Shown: positions 43,230-52,731, counted from the stretch's first letter. The stretch: 64,000 nucleotides of DNA from Microcella alkalica (GCF_014137945.1 NZ_JACGWX010000005.1:124001-188000); one strand, 5' to 3'. Notes: generated from the letters alone by a model not told the origin. Program-made: numbers and translations.

Positions 43230-43543
43230 GAGTGCTCATCCTGCCGCGGGCGGTGGCGGGCGAGCAGCTCCCACACCGCGGGCAGCAGGACGAGCGCGGC
43301 GACCGTGTACGCGAAGTCCTCGATCGGCGCGAGGCCGATGCGCACTCCGCTGATGAGGCTGTCGTCGTAGGCGACGAGCCCCGTGCCGATGATCGCATTG
43401 TCGAAGATCGCGGTCATCGCGAGGAGGAGGATCGCGGCGAGCCCGACCGCGCGCCAGCGCGGCGACCGGCGGGCGACGACGGCCGCGATCGCGACGAGGG
43501 CGACGACGGCGAGGAAGACGACGTTCAGGAGGGTGTAGGTCAT
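43226..43543 (-). CDS. crtYf: C50 carotenoid cyclase subunit (CrtYf)
   Basis: This 105-aa membrane protein with three helices belongs to the heterodimeric lycopene cyclase family. The PIEDFAY motif near residue 73 is the conserved P-x-E-(D/E)-x-x-F of CrtY c/d-type subunits. It acts with the upstream CrtYe. Overlaps both neighbours by 4 bp. Confidence 0.92.
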   Translation of the reverse strand: MTYTLLNVVFLAVVALVAIAAVVARRSPRWRAVGLAAILLLAMTAIFDNAIIGTGLVAYDDSLISGVRIGLAPIEDFAYTVAALVLLPAVWELLARHRPRQDEHS

Positions 43544-43902
43544 CCCGCGCCCCCCGCATCGATCGAGGCGGAGGCCCGGCGCGCGCCGCGCGCGTCCAGC
43601 AGGTCGCCCGCCGCCGCGTAGGCGTTCATCGTGAGGTAGCTCAGCAGGGTGAGGAAGAAGACCTCCTCGATCGGCAGCTCGGGGCCGATCAGCAGCCCCG
43701 TCATGAACTCCGTCTGCCCGCGGAAGAAGATGCCGAGAGCGATGCCGAAGACGTCCCAGACGAGGAAGAACAGCACGCCGAGAGGCAACACGATGCGCGC
43801 GCGGCGGGCGTCCCGCCAGAAGAACAGACGGAATCGGCGGTCGAGCACCACCATGCCCGTGAGCGAGATCGCGAGCGCCGCGAGGTAGCTGAAGCCGATC
43901 AC
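43540..43902 (-). CDS. crtYe: C50 carotenoid cyclase subunit (CrtYe)
   Basis: This 120-aa membrane protein with three helices has the cyclase motif PIEEVFF. The GTG at 43902 overlaps the crtI stop (GTGA), which fixes the start. With CrtYf it forms the epsilon-type (or gamma-type) ring on the C50 chain; ring type is not decided by sequence inspection. The C-terminal tail (DLLDARGARRASASIDAGGAG) is cytoplasmic and variable. Confidence 0.9.
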   Translation of the reverse strand: MIGFSYLAALAISLTGMVVLDRRFRLFFWRDARRARIVLPLGVLFFLVWDVFGIALGIFFRGQTEFMTGLLIGPELPIEEVFFLTLLSYLTMNAYAAAGDLLDARGARRASASIDAGGAG

Positions 43903-45473
43903 GCCGCGGGCGCCGCCGCCGGCCTGCTCGCCTCGAGGGGCTCGGGCAGCGGGCCCGTCGATGTGTCGCCGCGCAGACGCTTGATGAGCACCTCGGCGCT
44001 GATGAGGCACATCGGCAGTCCGATGCCGGGGATCGTCGAGGCGCCCGCGTAGTAGAGGCCGCGCACCTTCTTCGACACGTTGCCGGTGCGGAAGAACGCG
44101 CTCTGCTTGAGCGTGTGCGCCGGGCCGAGCATGCTGCCGCGCCACGCGTTCAGGTCGTCGTGGAAGTCGCCGGGGCCGTACGTGCGGCGCAGGACGATGC
44201 GGTCGGCGAGGTCGGGGGTCTTCGTCCACTCGGCGATCTGGGCGATGATGCGATCGGCGTAGACCTCGAGCGGGGTGTCGCCGTCGCCGTCGACCTCGCC
44301 GCGGCCGAGCGAGAGATCTGCGGGAGCGGGGACGAGCACGAAGAGGTTCTCGTGCCCCTCGGGTGCGACCGAGGGGTCGACGCCGCTCGGCTTGCAGATG
44401 TACAGCGAGGCCGGGTCGGGCAGGCGCGTGTTCTCGCCGAAGATCGCCTCGAAGTTCTCGCGCCAGTCGGCGGCGAACAGCAGGGTGTGGTGCTCGAGGT
44501 TGGGCAGCTCGCCCTCGACGCCGAGGTAGATGAGCAGGGCGCTCGGGCCGGGGTTGCGGTCGCTCCAGTACTGCTCGGGGTACGACTGGAACCGCTCGGG
44601 GAGCAGCTGCGTCTCGGTGTGGTGCAGGTCGGCGGCGGAGACGACGATGTCGGCGTCGATGACCTCGCCCGACTCGAGCTCGACGCCGCGTGCGGCGCTC
44701 GACGCCTCGTCGACGAGGATACGGCCGACGGGCGCGCTCGTCCGGATCGTCACGCCGTGCTGCTCGGCGACCGCCTGGATGCGCTCGATGAGCGTCGTGA
44801 AGCCCCCCATCGGATAGAGCACGCCGTCGGCGAGATCGAGGTGGCTCATGAGGTGGTACATCGAAGGGGTGTCGAACGGCGAGGAGCCGAGGAAGACCGC
44901 CGGGTAGCCGAGGACCTGGCGCAGGCGCAGGTCGTCGAAGCGGTTCGCGACGTAGGAGTCGAGGTTCTGGAGGAGCATCTTCACGAGCTTCGGGGCGCGC
45001 TTGAGCACGTCGGTCGTGAGGAGCGGGCCGAACGACTCGAAGCTCGTGTAGAGGAAGCGGCGCTTGGCCATCTCGTACGTGTCGTAGGCGGAGTCGAGGT
45101 AGCGCTCGAGCTCGGCTCCCGCGCCCTTCTCGATCGATTCGAACAGCGCGACGTTCTCCTCGCGGGTCGCGGCGACGTCCGTCCACTCGTCGTGGCCCTG
45201 CGTGATGACGCGGTAGCCGGGGTCGAGCTGCACGAGCTCGAGCTGCTCGGCGGCGCTCGTGCCGAGGAGCTTGAAGAAGTGGTCGAAGACCTCGGGCATG
45301 AGGTACCAGCTCGGGCCGGTGTCGAAGCGGAAGCCGTCGGACTCCCACGAGCCCGCGCGGCCGCCCGTCGCGTCGCGCTTCTCGACGAGCGTCACCTCGT
45401 GCCCGTCGCGGGCGAGCAGAGCGGCGCTCGCGAGCCCGGCGATCCCGCCGCCGATCACGACGACGCGGCTCAC
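43899..45473 (-). CDS. crtI: Phytoene desaturase (CrtI)
   Basis: This 524-aa FAD-dependent desaturase begins with the dinucleotide motif VIGGGIAGLASAALLARDGHEV, then GGRAGSWESDGFRFDTGPSWYLMP. The C-terminal signature is YYAGASTIPGIGLPMCLISAEVL. It carries out four desaturations of phytoene to lycopene. Overlaps crtB by 4 bp. Confidence 0.96.
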   Translation of the reverse strand: MSRVVVIGGGIAGLASAALLARDGHEVTLVEKRDATGGRAGSWESDGFRFDTGPSWYLMPEVFDHFFKLLGTSAAEQLELVQLDPGYRVITQGHDEWTDVAATREENVALFESIEKGAGAELERYLDSAYDTYEMAKRRFLYTSFESFGPLLTTDVLKRAPKLVKMLLQNLDSYVANRFDDLRLRQVLGYPAVFLGSSPFDTPSMYHLMSHLDLADGVLYPMGGFTTLIERIQAVAEQHGVTIRTSAPVGRILVDEASSAARGVELESGEVIDADIVVSAADLHHTETQLLPERFQSYPEQYWSDRNPGPSALLIYLGVEGELPNLEHHTLLFAADWRENFEAIFGENTRLPDPASLYICKPSGVDPSVAPEGHENLFVLVPAPADLSLGRGEVDGDGDTPLEVYADRIIAQIAEWTKTPDLADRIVLRRTYGPGDFHDDLNAWRGSMLGPAHTLKQSAFFRTGNVSKKVRGLYYAGASTIPGIGLPMCLISAEVLIKRLRGDTSTGPLPEPLEASRPAAAPAA

Positions 45474-46366
45474 GAGGTCACCGCCGATGCGCGTGCGGGG
45501 GCGGGCTGGGGAAGGCGCCCGGCGAGCACGCTCGCGGCGATGCGCAGCTTCACGGGGTCGGGGACGCGGACGCGCGTGCGCACGAGCTCGCTCGCGGGCG
45601 TGCGGCGCAGGCGCGCGGCGAGCTCGGCGAAGAGGCCCTGGGCGAGGGCGACGGCCCGCCGGCTGGAGATCGGGAGATCCGGGAGGACGGCGGCGGACAT
45701 CCGCAGATCGTCGTCGATGTCGTCGAGCAAGCGGTGCTTCTCCTCTTCCGTGAACGAGTCAACGCGGACCCCCGGGAAGTAGCTGCGACCGAGCGTCTCG
45801 AAGTCGGCGGAGAGGTCGCGGAGGAAGTTGACCTTCTGGAACGCCGCGCCCAGGGCTCGGGCGCCGCGCACCATGCGGTCATTCTGCTCGCCCGTCACCG
45901 GGGCTTCCTGCATGAAGGCTCGGAGGCACATGAGCCCCACGACCTCGGCGGAGCCGTAGACGTAGAGGTCGAAGCTCGCCTGGTCGTGCTCGGTGTCAGT
46001 GAGATCCATGCGCATGGAGTGGAAGAAGGGCTCGGTGAGCTCGCGCCCGAAACCGACCTCGCGCGCCGTGCGGGCGAAGGCGTGCACGACGAGGTTGGAG
46101 CTGTAGCCGTGCTCCATCGCCTGATTCGTGTCGGCCTCGAGCTCGTCGAGATAGCGGCCGGCCGCCACCTGGTCGAGGCCCGCCTCGGCGACACCGCCGT
46201 CGACGATCTCGTCGGCGACGCGCACGAGGGCGTAGATGTTCTCGACGTGCTGGCGGATGCCCGGCCCCAGCAGGCGGGAGGCGAGGCCGAACGACGTGGA
46301 GTACCGGCGGATCACGACCCCCGCGACCTCGTCGGCGGTGCGGTCGTACAGGCTCAAGCGCGTCAT
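45470..46366 (-). CDS. crtB: Phytoene synthase (CrtB)
   Basis: This 298-aa squalene/phytoene synthase fold has the first Asp-rich motif RVADEIVD near residue 50 and the second in NFLRDLSADFETLGRSYFPG. It joins two GGPP to phytoene. Overlaps crtE and crtI by 4 bp each. Confidence 0.95.
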   Translation of the reverse strand: MTRLSLYDRTADEVAGVVIRRYSTSFGLASRLLGPGIRQHVENIYALVRVADEIVDGGVAEAGLDQVAAGRYLDELEADTNQAMEHGYSSNLVVHAFARTAREVGFGRELTEPFFHSMRMDLTDTEHDQASFDLYVYGSAEVVGLMCLRAFMQEAPVTGEQNDRMVRGARALGAAFQKVNFLRDLSADFETLGRSYFPGVRVDSFTEEEKHRLLDDIDDDLRMSAAVLPDLPISSRRAVALAQGLFAELAARLRRTPASELVRTRVRVPDPVKLRIAASVLAGRLPQPAPARASAVTS

Positions 46367-47433
46367 CGCACCCTGTTCAGGACGGTCTCAGCGACGGGGT
46401 GGAGCTCCTCCCGGAGCGAGGCGGGGATGTGCGGCTCGGCCAGGCGGGCGAGGGCGCGCTGCGCGTAGCCGCGCGCGAGATCCTCGGCGAAGGCCTTGGC
46501 TCCGGACTGGATGAGCAGCAGCCGCGTCTCGATCGCCTGCTCGTGCGTCAGGTCGGGGTCGCCGATGAGCTCGCGCAGGCGCACCCATTCGGGCGTCGAG
46601 CACGCGAAGGCGATCATGACGGTGCGCTTGCCCTCGCGGAGGTCGCCGATCGTGGTCTTGCCCGTCGACTCCTCCTCGCCGAAGACGCCGAGGACGTCGT
46701 CGACGATCTGGTACGCGATGCCGATCTCGCGGCCGAACTCGCCGAGCGTCGCGACCGTCTCCTCCCCCGCGCCCGCGAGCACCGCGCCGGCCTGCAGGGG
46801 AGTCTCGAAGGAGTAGACGGCGGTCTTCAGGCGCTCCATCGTGAGGATGTCGTCGACGAGCGGCGTCGTCGAGGCCATCGACAGGTCGACGTCGATGAGC
46901 TCGCCGGCGGCGCTCGCGAACATCGCCTCGTCGAGGATGTCGAGGAGGCGGTCGCGCATCTCTCCGGTCACGCCGCTCTTGTCGATGAGGCGGTAGGAGT
47001 TGAACAGCGCGAGGTCGCCGGCGATGACGGCCGCGGAGACGCCGCGGTGCTCGGCGATCTCGACGCTCGCGCCGCGATCGACGGCGTGGTCGCGGTACGC
47101 GCCGGAGATGTTCGGGATGCCCCGCCGCACGAAGTCGCGATCGATGACGTCGTCGTGCACGATGAGAGCGGTGTGGAGGAGCTCGAAGCTCGCCCCGATG
47201 TAGGCCGCGGCGTCCATGTCGTCGCCACCGAGTCCGGCGTAGGCGGCCATGACCATGCGAGGGCGGAAGCGCTTGCCGCCCTGAGTGTTGCGCTCGAGCA
47301 GACCCCAGAGGTGCTCGTACGGGGCGCCCAGGGGCGTCGCCCGCTTCTTGGATAGGCTGAAGAAGCGCTCCAGAACAGCGTCGACCAGGGCGCCGCGCTC
47401 CGCGGCAACCGCCACCCTGTCGTGTCGATCCAC
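46363..47433 (-). CDS. crtE: Geranylgeranyl diphosphate synthase (CrtE/IdsA)
   Basis: This 356-aa trans-prenyltransferase has FARM DDVID at 94-98 (LIVHDDVIDRD), the RGIPNISG loop, the Q-x-x-D-D motif YQIVDDVLG near residue 240 (second Asp-rich motif) and the GKTTIGDLREGKRTVM segment. It supplies GGPP. Start is GTG at 47433, 21 bp from the divergent idi start. First gene of the crt operon. Confidence 0.95.
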   Translation of the reverse strand: MDRHDRVAVAAERGALVDAVLERFFSLSKKRATPLGAPYEHLWGLLERNTQGGKRFRPRMVMAAYAGLGGDDMDAAAYIGASFELLHTALIVHDDVIDRDFVRRGIPNISGAYRDHAVDRGASVEIAEHRGVSAAVIAGDLALFNSYRLIDKSGVTGEMRDRLLDILDEAMFASAAGELIDVDLSMASTTPLVDDILTMERLKTAVYSFETPLQAGAVLAGAGEETVATLGEFGREIGIAYQIVDDVLGVFGEEESTGKTTIGDLREGKRTVMIAFACSTPEWVRLRELIGDPDLTHEQAIETRLLLIQSGAKAFAEDLARGYAQRALARLAEPHIPASLREELHPVAETVLNRVR

Positions 47434-47454
47434 CTCAGCAGACTAGCGGCACCC

Positions 47455-47991
47455 ATGACCGGAATCCCCGAGAACGTCGTCCTCCTCGCCGACGACGGCA
47501 CCCCCGTCGGCACGGCGCCCAAGGCGACCGTGCACACCGACGACACCCCCCTGCACCTGGCCTTCTCGTGCCACGTGTTCGACGCGCGGGGCCGGGTGCT
47601 GGTCACACGTCGCGCCCTCGGGAAGGCGACCTGGCCGGGAGTGTGGACGAACAGCTTCTGCGGCCACCCCGCCCCTGATGAGGACTTCGCCGAGGCCATC
47701 GCCCGTCGCGCGGAGCGCGAGCTCGGGCTCGCCGTGCACTCGGTGCGCAGCGCCCTGCCCGACTTCCGCTACCGCGCCGTCGACGCCTCGGGCATCGTCG
47801 AGAACGAGATCTGCCCCGTGTACACGGCGATCGCCGACGGTGACCCCGCGCCCGCCGCCGACGAGGTCGCCGAGTGGACCTGGGTCGAGCCGGGCGACCT
47901 GCGCGCGGCCGTGACCGCCACGCCTTTCGCGTACAGCCCGTGGCTCGGGTGGCAGCTCGCGGCGTGGCAGGGCGACTACCGGGCGCGATAA
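47455..47991 (+). CDS. idi: Isopentenyl-diphosphate delta-isomerase, type I
   Basis: This 178-aa Nudix-type enzyme interconverts IPP and DMAPP. The catalytic Cys is in TNSFCGHP, the Nudix helix is ARRAERELG, and the metal/catalytic Glu is in NEICPVYTA. ATG at 47455 is set by the MTGIPENVVLLADDG start. It is divergent from crtE and feeds the same pathway. Confidence 0.95.
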   Translation: MTGIPENVVLLADDGTPVGTAPKATVHTDDTPLHLAFSCHVFDARGRVLVTRRALGKATWPGVWTNSFCGHPAPDEDFAEAIARRAERELGLAVHSVRSALPDFRYRAVDASGIVENEICPVYTAIADGDPAPAADEVAEWTWVEPGDLRAAVTATPFAYSPWLGWQLAAWQGDYRAR

Positions 47992-47993
47992 CC

Positions 47994-48022
47994 CCCGCGC
48001 GTCGACTGGCTCGAGCCGCGGG
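47994..48022. terminator. Weak dyad between convergent idi and kinase genes
   Basis: CCCGCG and CGCGGG flank a 17-nt loop. Short stem, no T-run. It may be chance in GC-rich DNA. Confidence 0.25.
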
Positions 48023-50125
48023 TCAAACGTGGCCGACCGCCACGGTGTGGTCCTCGTCGATCGCGCCGGGGGCATCCGCCTGCACCGCATCGCGATCCCA
48101 CGGGAGCGACACCCGCGCGGTCGTGCCCGTCGCACCGTCGGAGCTGAGCTCGACACGGCCACTGAGCCGCTGCTCGACGAGGGCGCGGACGATCGGCAGG
48201 CCCAGGCCGGTGCCCGGCACGTCGCGGTGCTCGGCGTCCGAGACGCGGTAGAAGCGGTCCCACACATGGCCGAGCACGGCCGGCGGAATGCCGGGACCGT
48301 GATCGGTGATCGTGATGTCGACGCCGGCTGCGCTCGGGTCGATGCGCACCTCGATGGAGCCGCCATCCGGCGTGAACTTGACGGCGTTCGAGAGCAGGTT
48401 GGCCAGCACGCGCGTGAGGTCCTGCGGCACCGAGCGGATCGGCAGCGCGTCGACGGGAGACTCGACGATGAGGCGGACGGCGCGGCCGGCGGCGAGACCC
48501 TCGGCGTCCTGCGCGCAGTGCCGCGTCAGTGCGACGACATCGAAGGCCACCGCCGGGCGCGACCCCGCGGCGAAGGAGCTGAGCTTGCCGAGCTCGAGGA
48601 CGTCCTCGATGACGTCCGCGAGCCGCCGCGCGTTCCGGGCGATGACCTCGGTCGCGACGCGCTCGGAGGGGCGCAGGTCGGCGCCGTCGAGATCCTCCAC
48701 GAACCCGAGGATGCTCGTGACGGGCGTGCGGAGCTCGTGACTGACCGAGGCGATGAAGTCGTCCTTCTGCCGGTTGAGGTCACGCATCTGCTCGGCGGCC
48801 TCGATCGCGCGGCGCTCGCGCTCGTCGCGCGCGGTCACGTCGGTGAAGACGATCGTCATGACGGATGCCCCGCCGACGCCGTCGTGGATTCCGAGGTCCA
48901 CGTCGAACCGCCGACCCTCGCGCTCGAGCTCGAAGCGCGACGCCTCGCGGCGGCGGACACCGTCGTCGAGCTCGGCGACGCCGAACACCGGCTGCCCGCG
49001 CGCGATCCGCAGGCCGACGACGCCCCAGGTCGGCGGCATCGTCTCGCGCCCGAGCGCGCTCAGCGCCGTCGGGTTGACGCCGACGACGCGCAGCCGGTCG
49101 CTGTCGAGGATCTCGGCGATGAGGATCCCCGTCTCGGAGTTCACGATGCCGCCGCGAAGCAAGGCCTCCCGCGCGCCGAGCTGCGTGACGACGTTCGCCC
49201 AGTCGTTGCGCGCCGCGCAGACGAAGAGAGCGGCGCACGCATGGACGACGAGGAAGAGCTGGAGCAGCAGCGCGCTCATGCGCGGATCGCTCGCGGCGTA
49301 CTGGCCGATCGCGCCACCTCCCATCCCGGCGAGCGTCGTCGCGAGCACGGCGAGCACGAGGAGCTCGACGGCGACGACCGTGATCGGGAGCCGGAACGCC
49401 GCCCACAGGAGAGCGACGAGCGGCACGAAGGCGACCGGTAGGACGTTGCCCGGCCAGAAGACCGCGCCGACGATCAGGATGAGGACGAGGAGCTGGATGA
49501 GAACCTCGACCCGACTGACGCCACGTGCGAGGCGCCTGCTCACGAGCGCGATAGGGGCGACGATGAGGATCGCCGAGCCGTGGGAGGACACCAGGGCGAA
49601 GAGGGTGGCGAAGAGGTCGGCCTGCACCACCACCGCAGCGGTGAGGCCGCCGATCACTCCGATCGTGAGCGCGCCGAGCACGGCGGCGATGATGAAGCGG
49701 CTGATGTCGCGCAGGCTGTCCAGCCGGGCCTCGGGGCCGCCCCGCGAGGCGAATTGGGCGACCACGTACGCCTCGGCGGCGTTGGCGATCGCATAGCCGA
49801 CCGCGAGGCCGAGCTCGCGCCCGACGAGCGCGTTCGCGACGAGCGTCGCGACGAGGACACCCGCGGTCGCGACGAGCCGCGACCCGCGTGACGCGAGGAC
49901 GGCGATGACCGCGACTCCGGCGGCGGGCCACCACGCGGCGACGGGTGAGCCCTCCGCGCGCAGGGCGACGCTCATCCAGCCGAGGAGCCCCACGAGCCCG
50001 ATGAGGGCGGCGATCGCGGCACGACGGATGCCCGGGGGGCGTACCAGAGCTGGGTCGCGATGCCCGCTTGACCCATGAGGTGCTCCTCTCGCGACGCGAC
50101 GCCCGAAAGGTCGTAGCCGCTCCAC
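48023..50125 (-). CDS. MASE1-PAS hybrid sensor histidine kinase
   Basis: From GTG 50125 the protein is 700 aa. An N-terminal MASE1 sensor of about eight helices (VAAWWPAAGVAVIAVLASRGS) is followed by a PAS domain (about 330-445), a HisKA domain with His463 in SVSHELRTPVTSIL, and HATPase_c with N box NLLSNAVKFTPDGG, DHGPGIP and GTGLGLPIV. It should phosphorylate the divergent receiver protein next door. Start choice: GTG 50125 lies 5 nt after a TAGTCT box (leaderless fit). An ATG at 50076 has a better ribosome site (AGGAG) but is out of frame; adding one C in a C6 run at 50034-50039 would join it. Confidence 0.88.
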   Translation of the reverse strand: MERLRPFGRRVARGAPHGSSGHRDPALVRPPGIRRAAIAALIGLVGLLGWMSVALRAEGSPVAAWWPAAGVAVIAVLASRGSRLVATAGVLVATLVANALVGRELGLAVGYAIANAAEAYVVAQFASRGGPEARLDSLRDISRFIIAAVLGALTIGVIGGLTAAVVVQADLFATLFALVSSHGSAILIVAPIALVSRRLARGVSRVEVLIQLLVLILIVGAVFWPGNVLPVAFVPLVALLWAAFRLPITVVAVELLVLAVLATTLAGMGGGAIGQYAASDPRMSALLLQLFLVVHACAALFVCAARNDWANVVTQLGAREALLRGGIVNSETGILIAEILDSDRLRVVGVNPTALSALGRETMPPTWGVVGLRIARGQPVFGVAELDDGVRRREASRFELEREGRRFDVDLGIHDGVGGASVMTIVFTDVTARDERERRAIEAAEQMRDLNRQKDDFIASVSHELRTPVTSILGFVEDLDGADLRPSERVATEVIARNARRLADVIEDVLELGKLSSFAAGSRPAVAFDVVALTRHCAQDAEGLAAGRAVRLIVESPVDALPIRSVPQDLTRVLANLLSNAVKFTPDGGSIEVRIDPSAAGVDITITDHGPGIPPAVLGHVWDRFYRVSDAEHRDVPGTGLGLPIVRALVEQRLSGRVELSSDGATGTTARVSLPWDRDAVQADAPGAIDEDHTVAVGHV

Positions 50126-50130
50126 TGGTG

Positions 50131-50142
50131 AGACTAGAGTCT
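50131..50142. promoter_or_regulatory. Overlapping divergent -10 boxes in an AGACT/AGTCT dyad
   Basis: AGACTAGAGTCT contains TAGAGT on the plus strand (toward the response regulator) and TAGTCT on the minus strand (toward the kinase). One RNA polymerase or repressor could choose direction. Confidence 0.4.
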
Positions 50143-50162
50143 GATGACCGGAGAGGGGAATC

Positions 50163-50531
50163 GTGTCGCGAATCCTGATCGTCGAAGATGAGCCCGACGT
50201 TCTGCTGCTGCTCGAGAATCGAGTGCGCGGTGCGGGCCACGACGTGCAGAGCGCGAGCGACGGGGAACGCGGGCTCGAGCTCGCCCTCGCCGCGGAGCCC
50301 GACCTCATCATCCTCGACTGGATGATGCCTAAGCTCGACGGCATCGAGGTCCTCGAGAGGCTGCGCGCCGACGAGGTCGGCGGCGGCATCAAGGTGCTCA
50401 TGCTCACCGCGCGCTCGCAGCAGAACGACGTCGACCGCGCGTTCGCCGCGGGGGCGAACGACTACATCGTCAAGCCGTTCAGCTCGCGCGAGCTCGTGGA
50501 GCGCATCGCGACGCTGCTCGAGGCGGACTGA
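50163..50531 (+). CDS. Single-domain response regulator (CheY-like)
   Basis: This 122-aa receiver has the acidic triad E8/D9, phosphoacceptor Asp52 (LIILDWMMPKLDG), Thr in LMLTARSQ and Lys in YIVKPFSS. There is no output domain, so it signals by protein contact. GTG start with GAGAGGGG ribosome site. Divergent from the MASE1 kinase 38 bp away. The destroyed copy at 24.6-26.6 kb had the same divergent layout. Confidence 0.92.
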   Translation: MSRILIVEDEPDVLLLLENRVRGAGHDVQSASDGERGLELALAAEPDLIILDWMMPKLDGIEVLERLRADEVGGGIKVLMLTARSQQNDVDRAFAAGANDYIVKPFSSRELVERIATLLEAD

Positions 50532-50555
50532 CCTCAGCGCTCGCTCAGCGCGCGC

Positions 50556-50569
50556 CGGGCATCCGCCCG
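50556..50569. terminator. Small hairpin between convergent regulator and dcd
   Basis: CGGGC-ATCC-GCCCG, a 5-bp stem with a 4-base loop, between two stop codons. No T-run. Confidence 0.3.
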
Positions 50570-50579
50570 CGTTGCCTGG

Positions 50580-51176
50580 TCAGTCGGCGGAGTCGACGCG
50601 CTCGATGACCGTGCGGTGGAAGTTCTGGAACGACCGCGACGCCGTCGGCCCGCGCTGACCCTGGTAGCGGTTGAGGTAGCCGCCCGTCCCGTAGGGGGTC
50701 TCGGCGGGCGAGCTGAGGCGGAAGAAGCACAGCTGGCCGATCTTCATGCCGGGCCACAGCTTGATCGGCAGCGTCGCGACGTTGCTGAGCTCGAGCGTCA
50801 CGTGCCCGCTGAAGCCGGGGTCGATGAAGCCCGCGGTCGAGTGGGTCAGCAGGCCGAGGCGGCCGAGCGAGCTCTTGCCCTCGAGCCGCGCCGCGATGTC
50901 GTCGGGCAGGCTCACCTGCTCGTAGGTCGCGCCGAGCACGAACTCGCCCGGGTGCAGGATGAACGGCTCGTCGGACTTCGCCTCCACGAGGCGGGTGAGT
51001 TCGGGCTGCTCCTCGGCGGGGTCGATGTACGGGTACTTGTGGTTGTCGAACAACCGGAAGAACGAGTCGATGCGCACGTCCACGCTCGACGGCTGCACCA
51101 TCGACAGGTCGAGCGGGTCGAGGCCGATGCGGCCCGAATCGAGTTCGGCACGGATGTCGCGGTCGCTCAGCAGCAT
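50580..51176 (-). CDS. dcd: dCTP deaminase
   Basis: This 198-aa trimeric dUTPase-fold enzyme has the motif [23 protein letters not shown] at 100-122 and the catalytic Glu near 129 (VTLELSN). It deaminates dCTP; actinobacterial members are often bifunctional, giving dUMP, but this cannot be settled here. The C-terminal [19 protein letters not shown] closes the active site. A TAGGCT box lies 6 nt before the ATG, on top of the decarboxylase stop. Confidence 0.95.
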   Translation of the reverse strand: MLLSDRDIRAELDSGRIGLDPLDLSMVQPSSVDVRIDSFFRLFDNHKYPYIDPAEEQPELTRLVEAKSDEPFILHPGEFVLGATYEQVSLPDDIAARLEGKSSLGRLGLLTHSTAGFIDPGFSGHVTLELSNVATLPIKLWPGMKIGQLCFFRLSSPAETPYGTGGYLNRYQGQRGPTASRSFQNFHRTVIERVDSAD

Positions 51177-51180
51177 GCGG

Positions 51181-52668
51181 TCAGCCTATCGACGCGTCAC
51201 GCACCACCGACAGCGTCGCGAGAGCGGGGTCGGCGGCGCCGCGCACGAACCCTCCCGGAGTCGCTGCGACATGGCGGAGGAACTCGGCCACCTCGCGCGT
51301 GATCACCTCGCCGGGCAGGACGTTGGGGATCCCGGGCGGGTAGGCGGCGATAGCGGCGGACGAGACGCGCCCGATGGCGTCGTCCAGGGCGACTGTCTCC
51401 GAAGGCCGGAAGAACGCCTCCCGCGGGAGCAGGACGAGAGGGCCGGGCTCCGGCAGCGTCGCCATCGCGCTGAGCGCATCCCTCTCCCGGGCCACCCCGG
51501 GGTCGACGGGTAGGTCGTGCAGAGCGCGGACGATGCGCGACGCATCAGGCACGGCACCGGGCGCGATGACTCCGACGATGCAGGACTCGGTCGCGATCTC
51601 GAAGAAGATCCCGTCCTCCTTCATGAGCAGCTCGCGCGCGTGCGTTCCGCGCACGCCGCCGCTCGCGACATCGATCGAGACTCGGAGGGGATCCGCGGCG
51701 TGGATGTCATCGAAGCGCTCGAAGGCGTCGCTGACGATGCGGAAGCGGCCGCCGCGGCGGATGCGGTCGCGAAGGTCATCCGCGGCGGCGACGGCGGCCG
51801 CGATGCCGTCGCGGCCGTGCTGCAGCGCGTCGCGAGCGAGATCGAGCGATGCGAGCAGGAGGGAGCTCTCGCTTGTGGACTGCTCGAGGGCGAAGGCGCG
51901 GTCGATGAGCGGTTCGAGCTCATCGGCGAAGGGGCCGTGCCCGAGGTGCAGCATCGCGCTCTGCGTCAGGCTTCCCCCCAGCTTGTGGGTGCTCGAGACG
52001 ACGAGGTCGGCCCCGAGCCGCAGAGGGTTCTCGGGCAGCGCCTCATGGAAGCCGAAGTGCGCGCCCCACGCCGCGTCCACGATGAGAGGGGCGCCCGCCC
52101 GGTGCGCGATCTCGGCGAGAGCGGCGATGTCGGCGACCGCGCCGAAGTAGCTGGGGGAGATCACGTACACGCCCTTCGGGGCGACGCCGCTGTCCAGCTG
52201 GGCCAGCGACTGCTCGAGCCGGGCTGGGGCGACTCCGTGATTGATGCCGAACCAGCCGTCGATGGACGGCTGGACGAATCGCGGAGAGAGGCCCCCGAGG
52301 ACGATCCCGTCGGCGAAGGAGGAGTGGGCGCTGCGCTGGACGACGATCGGGTCCAGCGCTGCGCGGTATCCGGCGAGCGCCAGGGCCGCGATCCTGTTCG
52401 CCTGCGACGCTCCGTTGGTGAGGAACCAGGTGCGGCGAGCGCCGAACGCGTGAGCGGCCAGTCGGAGCGATTCGGCGAGCGGGTTGTCCTCGCCCTTGTC
52501 GAGCCCGTCGAGCAGGGGCGGCACGTCTTTGAGGAGGAGATCCTGGCCGAAGTACCGGACGAGCGCGGGCGCGGCCCCCGGGTCGGCGGCATGACCCGGC
52601 ACGTTCAGGCGCACGGTGTCGCGGGCGGCATGACGGGCCAGGGCATCCGCGTAGGGGGTGGAGGACAT
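51181..52668 (-). CDS. Orn/Lys/Arg-type PLP decarboxylase (short form)
   Basis: This 495-aa fold-type I protein has the start [10 protein letters not shown], the PLP-stacking region GASQANRIA, the PLP-N1 Asp198 in [14 protein letters not shown], and the Schiff-base Lys229 in [12 protein letters not shown]. It lacks the N-terminal wing domain of the large inducible decarboxylases, as in SpeA/YaaO-type short forms from Gram-positives. It probably makes a diamine or agmatine. The neighbour LysR gene is divergent, with an AT-rich dyad between, so LysR probably controls it. Substrate unproven. Confidence 0.9.
   Translation of the reverse strand: MSSTPYADALARHAARDTVRLNVPGHAADPGAAPALVRYFGQDLLLKDVPPLLDGLDKGEDNPLAESLRLAAHAFGARRTWFLTNGASQANRIAALALAGYRAALDPIVVQRSAHSSFADGIVLGGLSPRFVQPSIDGWFGINHGVAPARLEQSLAQLDSGVAPKGVYVISPSYFGAVADIAALAEIAHRAGAPLIVDAAWGAHFGFHEALPENPLRLGADLVVSSTHKLGGSLTQSAMLHLGHGPFADELEPLIDRAFALEQSTSESSLLLASLDLARDALQHGRDGIAAAVAAADDLRDRIRRGGRFRIVSDAFERFDDIHAADPLRVSIDVASGGVRGTHARELLMKEDGIFFEIATESCIVGVIAPGAVPDASRIVRALHDLPVDPGVARERDALSAMATLPEPGPLVLLPREAFFRPSETVALDDAIGRVSSAAIAAYPPGIPNVLPGEVITREVAEFLRHVAATPGGFVRGAADPALATLSVVRDASIG
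51183..51188 (-). promoter_or_regulatory. Putative -10 box of leaderless dcd mRNA (TAGGCT)
   Basis: TAGGCT on the minus strand ends 6 nt before the dcd ATG and overlaps the stop codon of the upstream decarboxylase. Confidence 0.4.
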
Positions 52669-52707
52669 GCGCCCATGCTCCACGGTCTGCAGACGATAGT
52701 GAATAGC

Positions 52708-52731
52708 GGATATGTTCTCCCTATCCATATC
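52708..52731. promoter_or_regulatory. AT-rich dyad between LysR and decarboxylase genes
   Basis: GGATA-N9-TATCC is nested in GATAT...ATATC, within a 40-bp stretch far more AT-rich than the surroundings. Position between divergent genes fits a LysR-type operator (T-N11-A class). The dyad is imperfect. Confidence 0.5.

Noticed and set aside
43540-45348. Long frame joining crtYe to upstream sequence
   Set aside because: The upstream part is the shadow of crtI. The GTG at 43902, overlapping the crtI stop, is the natural start.
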